In this document: positions 60,502-64,000 of the stretch, piece after piece
How the letters are laid out: each line of letters starts with the position of its first letter
How positions within the stretch are numbered: the first letter of the stretch is position 1
Origin: Sulfitobacter noctilucae
Lineage (GTDB): Bacteria; Pseudomonadota; Alphaproteobacteria; Rhodobacterales; Rhodobacteraceae
DNA length: 64,000 nucleotides
Assembly (NCBI RefSeq): GCF_000622365.1
Contig: NZ_JASC01000014.1
Span: 744,001 to 808,000, forward strand
Reading direction: 5' to 3'
Program-made: the position numbers and the translations under genes
Notes under the pieces: model-generated
Database searches by the model: none
Told to the model about the DNA's origin: nothing
What the model saw: only the letters and a program-made list of their open reading frames with translations

Positions 60502-62922
60502 ATGCCTAAGGACGGCGGAATTGGTGCCAGCAGCAAGCGGCGCGAAGACGTCCGGTTTTTGACCGGCAATGGAAATTACACCGACGACATCAACATGCGC
60601 GGGCAGGCTTATGTGCACTTTCTGCGCTCTGATGTGGCGCATGGCACACTGACCAATGTGGATGTCTCCGCAGCGGCGGATATGCCCGGCGTTGTGCAAA
60701 TCTTTACCGGCGCGGATTTCGAGGCCGTGGGTGGCATGCCTTGCGGCTGGCAGGTGACCGACAAACACGGCGAGGCGATGCAAGAGCCCAAGCACCCGGT
60801 GCTGGCCCATGGCAAGGTGCGCCACGTGGGCGAACCGATTGCCGCTATTGTCGCCGACACGCTGGCCCAGGCGCGCGACGCGGCCGAGGCGATTGTTGTC
60901 GAGATCGACGAACTGCCCGCCGTGATCAACATGAAGGATGCGGTCAAGGAAGGTGCACCCAAGGTGCATGACGAACTGACCTCGAACCTGTGCTACGACT
61001 GGGGTTTTGTTGAGGAAAACAAAGGTGCGGTAGACGAAGCATTCAAGAATGCGGCACATGTCACGACGCTTGAATTGACCAACAACCGTCTGGTCGCCAA
61101 CCCAATGGAGCCGCGTGTCGCGATTGGTGATTACAACCGTTCGGACGGTGAGCACACGCTCTATACCACGTCGCAGAACCCGCATGTGATCCGTCTGTTG
61201 ATGGGTGCATTCGTGCTGGGCATCCCGGAGCACAAACTGCGCGTAGTCGCTCCCGACGTGGGCGGTGGTTTTGGTACAAAAATCTTCCACTATCAGGAAG
61301 AAGCCTTTTGTACCTTTGCCGCCAAAGCGATCAACCGCCCGGTCAAATGGACATCGACCCGCTCAGAGGCGTTCATCTCGGATGCACACGGGCGTGACCA
61401 TGTCACCAAGATCCAGATGGCACTGGACGCAGACAACAACTTTACCGCTTTGCGCACAGACACTTACGCGAACATGGGTGCCTACCTTAGCACCTTCGCT
61501 CCGTCGGTTCCGACATGGCTGCACGGCACGCTGATGGCGGGCAACTACAAGACGCCGCTCATCTATGTGAACGTCAAAGCGGTCTTTACCAACACGGTAC
61601 CTGTTGACGCCTACCGCGGCGCGGGCCGGCCCGAGGCGACTTACCAGCTAGAGCGGTTGGTGGATAAATGCGCGCATGAGCTTGGCGTCGATCCGATTGC
61701 CTTGCGGCGTCAGAACTTTATCACCGAATTCCCATACGCCACGCCTGTGGCGGTGGAATACGACACCGGTGACTACGTTGCCACGATGGACAAGCTGGAA
61801 GAGATGGCCGACATGGCCGGCTTTGCGGCGCGTCGTGCCGAGAGTGAAGCCAAGGGCAAACTGCGTGGCTTTGGCGTCAACTGCTACATCGAGGCTTGCG
61901 GCATCGCGCCCAGCAACCTTGTGGGCCAGCTTGGTGCCCGTGCGGGTCTTTACGAATCCGCAACCGTTCGCGTGAACGCCACCGGCGGCTTGGTCGTAAT
62001 GACCGGATCACATAGCCACGGGCAGGGACACGAGACATCCTTTGCCCAGGTCGTGGCTGAGATGATCGGCATCGACGAAAGTATGATCGACATCGTGCAC
62101 GGCGATACCTCCAAAGTGCCGATGGGCATGGGCACCTACGGTTCGCGCTCCATCGCGGTGGGCGGCTCTGCTATGGTGCGGGCAACCGAGAAAATCATCG
62201 CCAAGGCCAAGAAGATCGCCAGCCACCTGCTGGAAGCCTCGGAAGGGGATATCGAGCTGAAGGATGGTGCGTTCAGCGTCGCGGGTACGGATAAATCTGT
62301 GGCCTGGGGCGATGTAACACTGGCGGCTTACGTCCCGCACAACTATCCGCTGGATGATATCGAACCGGGTCTGGAAGAGACGGCCTTCTACGATCCGTCA
62401 AACTTTACCTATCCGTCCGGTGCTTATTCCTGCGAGGTGGAATTGGACCCCGACACGGGCCATGTCACCATCGAACGGTTCGCGGCGGCGGATGATTTCG
62501 GCAACGTCATCAACCCGATGATCGTCACCGGACAGGTCCACGGCGGTCTGGCCCAGGGGATCGGACAGGCGCTGATGGAAAACTGCGCCTATGATGATGA
62601 AGGCCAGTTGCTGAGCGCGTCCTACATGGACTACGCAATGCCACGCGCTTCTGATCTGCCGATGTATGATGTCGATCACTCTTGCCAGACCCCATGCACG
62701 CACAATCCATTGGGCGTGAAAGGTTGTGGGGAGGCGGGTGCCATCGGATCACCTCCATCAGTTGTGAACGCGGTGCTGGACGCGATGCGGTCCGGCGGAT
62801 TTGACGTGCCGCACATGGATATGCCAGTCAGCCCACAGCGGGTCTGGGCGGCAATGCACGGCGGCGCGGAAGCGGCGGCGAAGGTCGGTGTTACCGCATC
62901 CAACGCAAAACCAAACGCCTGA
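60502..62922 (+). CDS. coxL: Form II CoxL-type molybdenum hydroxylase, large subunit
   Basis: Molybdenum-binding large subunit of 806 residues. The active-site loop reads AYRGAGR (370-376), the signature of form II (BMS) CoxL proteins; true CO dehydrogenase (form I) has AYxCSFR. Other features are VSAAADMPGVVQIFTG, GGGFGTKIFHYQEE, TGSHSHGQGHETSFAQVVAEMIGID and VKGCGEAGAIGSPPSVVNA. Activity on CO is doubtful for form II proteins; the natural substrate is unknown. The unit is S-L-M, as in other form II operons, not M-S-L. Confidence 0.95.
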   Translation: MPKDGGIGASSKRREDVRFLTGNGNYTDDINMRGQAYVHFLRSDVAHGTLTNVDVSAAADMPGVVQIFTGADFEAVGGMPCGWQVTDKHGEAMQEPKHPVLAHGKVRHVGEPIAAIVADTLAQARDAAEAIVVEIDELPAVINMKDAVKEGAPKVHDELTSNLCYDWGFVEENKGAVDEAFKNAAHVTTLELTNNRLVANPMEPRVAIGDYNRSDGEHTLYTTSQNPHVIRLLMGAFVLGIPEHKLRVVAPDVGGGFGTKIFHYQEEAFCTFAAKAINRPVKWTSTRSEAFISDAHGRDHVTKIQMALDADNNFTALRTDTYANMGAYLSTFAPSVPTWLHGTLMAGNYKTPLIYVNVKAVFTNTVPVDAYRGAGRPEATYQLERLVDKCAHELGVDPIALRRQNFITEFPYATPVAVEYDTGDYVATMDKLEEMADMAGFAARRAESEAKGKLRGFGVNCYIEACGIAPSNLVGQLGARAGLYESATVRVNATGGLVVMTGSHSHGQGHETSFAQVVAEMIGIDESMIDIVHGDTSKVPMGMGTYGSRSIAVGGSAMVRATEKIIAKAKKIASHLLEASEGDIELKDGAFSVAGTDKSVAWGDVTLAAYVPHNYPLDDIEPGLEETAFYDPSNFTYPSGAYSCEVELDPDTGHVTIERFAAADDFGNVINPMIVTGQVHGGLAQGIGQALMENCAYDDEGQLLSASYMDYAMPRASDLPMYDVDHSCQTPCTHNPLGVKGCGEAGAIGSPPSVVNAVLDAMRSGGFDVPHMDMPVSPQRVWAAMHGGAEAAAKVGVTASNAKPNA

Positions 62923-62938
62923 ACGGAAAGGAAAACGC

Positions 62939-63730
62939 ATGTATAATTTTGATATCGCGAAACCCACGACCATAGCGGATGCCGTTCAGGCGCTGACGGC
63001 AGACGAGGCGCAGCCGCTGAGCGGGGGGCAGACATTGATCCCCACGCTCAAGGCGCGGCTTGCCATGCCCTCGACGCTGGTGTCGCTGCACGCCATCGAC
63101 GAGATGAAGGGCGTCTGCATGGACGACGAGGGTCGACTTTGCATCGGCGGCGCGACCACCCATGCCACGGTCATGAAAGAGGCCGAAGCGCATTATCCCG
63201 GACTGGCCTCTCTTGCCGCGCGCATCGGAGACCCGGCGGTGCGCAACCGTGGTACCATCGGTGGCTCAATTGCCAACAACGATCCCTCTGCCTGTTATCC
63301 GGCAGGGGCGCTTGGCAGCGGCGCGACCATCTGCACCAACAGCCGCGAGATTGCAGCGGATGACTACTTCTTGGGCATGTTCGAGACGGCGCTGGAAGAA
63401 GGCGAGATCGTGACTGAAGTGAAATTCCCGGTGCCGGAGAAGGCGCATTACGAGAAGTTCATCCAGCCAGCATCACGCTTCCCACTGGTCGCGGTTTTCG
63501 TTGCGAAATTCGCGGACGGTGTGCGGGTTGCAGTGACGGGCGCCTCTAATAATGGCGTGTTCCGCTGGACCGAGGCCGAGACGGCGCTTTCGTCGAACTT
63601 TTCTGCCGACGCAGTTTCGAATCTCAAGGCCAGCGCGGACGACATGATCAGCGATTTGCATGGCAGTGCCGAGTATCGCGCGCATCTGATCGGGGTGATG
63701 ACCAAGCGGGCGGTTGCTGCGATGAGCTAG
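62939..63730 (+). CDS. coxM: CO dehydrogenase-type medium subunit, FAD-binding
   Basis: FAD subunit of 263 residues. Signatures: YNFDIAKPTTIADAVQAL, LSGGQTLIPTLKARLAMPSTLVSL, CIGGATTHATVMK, DPAVRNRGTIGGSIANNDPSACYP and the C-terminal ASRFPLVAVFVAKF. ATG 62939 follows AAAGGA. It completes the S-L-M unit and is followed by a terminator at 63755. Confidence 0.95.
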   Translation: MYNFDIAKPTTIADAVQALTADEAQPLSGGQTLIPTLKARLAMPSTLVSLHAIDEMKGVCMDDEGRLCIGGATTHATVMKEAEAHYPGLASLAARIGDPAVRNRGTIGGSIANNDPSACYPAGALGSGATICTNSREIAADDYFLGMFETALEEGEIVTEVKFPVPEKAHYEKFIQPASRFPLVAVFVAKFADGVRVAVTGASNNGVFRWTEAETALSSNFSADAVSNLKASADDMISDLHGSAEYRAHLIGVMTKRAVAAMS

Positions 63731-63754
63731 GCTCTCTCAAACCGAATTTAAGGG

Positions 63755-63790
63755 AAAGCCGCGAGCCGAAAGGTGCGCGGCTTTTCGCTT
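63755..63790 (+). terminator. Intrinsic terminator of the cox operon
   Basis: AAAGCCGCG (63755-63763) pairs perfectly with CGCGGCTTT (63776-63784), followed by T-rich sequence (TCGCTTTTC). Confidence 0.8.
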
Positions 63791-63875
63791 TTCATAAGGC
63801 CCGGTGGAACGGGCAGCGCGCATAAGCGTTAACCCACAACCGCCCGCGTGGCGCCGATATGGGAGAAGAACGCAA

Positions 63876-64000
63876 ATGAGAAACCTTATGAAATCCACAA
63901 CCGCTCTGGGCATGAGCCTTGCCTTGGCGATACCGATGCCCGTCGTGGCGCAAGATGCGGAAACCTGTGCACTGGACGGAACGCAAGTGGTCTTCCCCTG
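63876..64000 (+). CDS. Exported protein, 5' end only
   Basis: The last 125 bases encode the start of a protein with a typical signal peptide (residues about 1-25, with MKSTTALGMSLALAIPMPVVAQ and a probable cut after Ala24). After that come a Cys and ETCALDGTQVVFP. GGGAGAAG lies upstream of ATG 63876. The gene runs off the window, and the class cannot be told from 41 residues. Confidence 0.7.
   Translation, partial: MRNLMKSTTALGMSLALAIPMPVVAQDAETCALDGTQVVFP

Noticed and set aside
1..64000. tRNA, rRNA, CRISPR arrays, insertion sequences
   Set aside because: I saw no T-loop-like tRNA pattern, no rRNA-like stretch, no regular spaced repeats and no transposase; absence by eye is not proof for small RNAs.

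Overview
The window comes from an alphaproteobacterium of the Rhodobacterales (Roseobacter group). The evidence is a complete RcGTA-type gene transfer agent cluster, a lipoylated pyruvate dehydrogenase E1-beta, the bactofilin/M23 peptidase pair, the CGFS glutaredoxin/BolA pair, a form II CoxL operon and a LexA box of the GTTC-N7-GTTC type. I cannot name the genus from sequence alone. Almost all of the DNA is coding. I saw no rRNA, tRNA, CRISPR array, insertion sequence or integrase.

Layout. 1-321 is the end of mltG, followed by a terminator. 434-15046 is the gene transfer agent: a promoter, a leader with a terminator-like hairpin, then g1 (small terminase) to g15 (megatron) and one conserved trailing gene, all on the + strand. 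15148-24861 holds cysE (+), facing the minus-strand series pgk, ftsB, pdhA, pdhB, pdhC, with two cyclophilins (+) and a bactofilin/M23 peptidase pair (-). 25067-36454 holds a ferritin-like protein and Bcp (-), then an AsmA/YhdP-like protein, queA, an MFS transporter, a DUF924 protein, lpdA, a methyltransferase and a second MFS transporter (+). 36539-39412 is uvrA behind a LexA box. 39424-46624 is a valine/isobutyrate degradation block (-): mmsA, a YbdK-type ligase, isobutyryl-CoA dehydrogenase, a single 642-residue ORF joining 3-hydroxyisobutyryl-CoA hydrolase to 3-hydroxyisobutyrate dehydrogenase, and an MmgE/PrpD protein, with a divergent LysR gene. 47720-55183 contains a CBS protein, coaD, two glyceraldehyde-3-phosphate dehydrogenases with a 47-codon membrane protein between them, a DUF808 protein and transketolase. 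55184-57514 contains a coiled-coil protein, zapA, a structured non-coding stretch, grxD and bolA. 57716-63730 is a molybdenum hydroxylase locus (xdhC, a molybdopterin-binding protein, coxS, form II coxL, coxM). The window ends inside an exported protein.

How it works together. The central-carbon genes (pgk, two gap genes, tkt, pdhABC, lpdA) are spread over several units but carry related palindromes. Upstream of pdhA and lpdA lie near-identical TTNGTTTAAN3TAAACTA palindromes, each exactly 31 nt before the start codon. Between gap and the DUF808 gene lie two TTAGCG(C/A)TAA sites. The valine genes carry consecutive pathway steps, two of them in one ORF. The GTA cluster appears intact in all structural genes, but its transcript meets a strong intrinsic-terminator-like hairpin in the leader and another between g2 and g3, which suggests that read-through is a control point.

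Main candidates for new biology: the hydrolase-dehydrogenase ORF fusion (40831-42759), the two terminators inside the GTA transcription unit, the shared pdhA/lpdA operator, a strongly acidic insertion in the GTA megatron protein, and the structured region after zapA.
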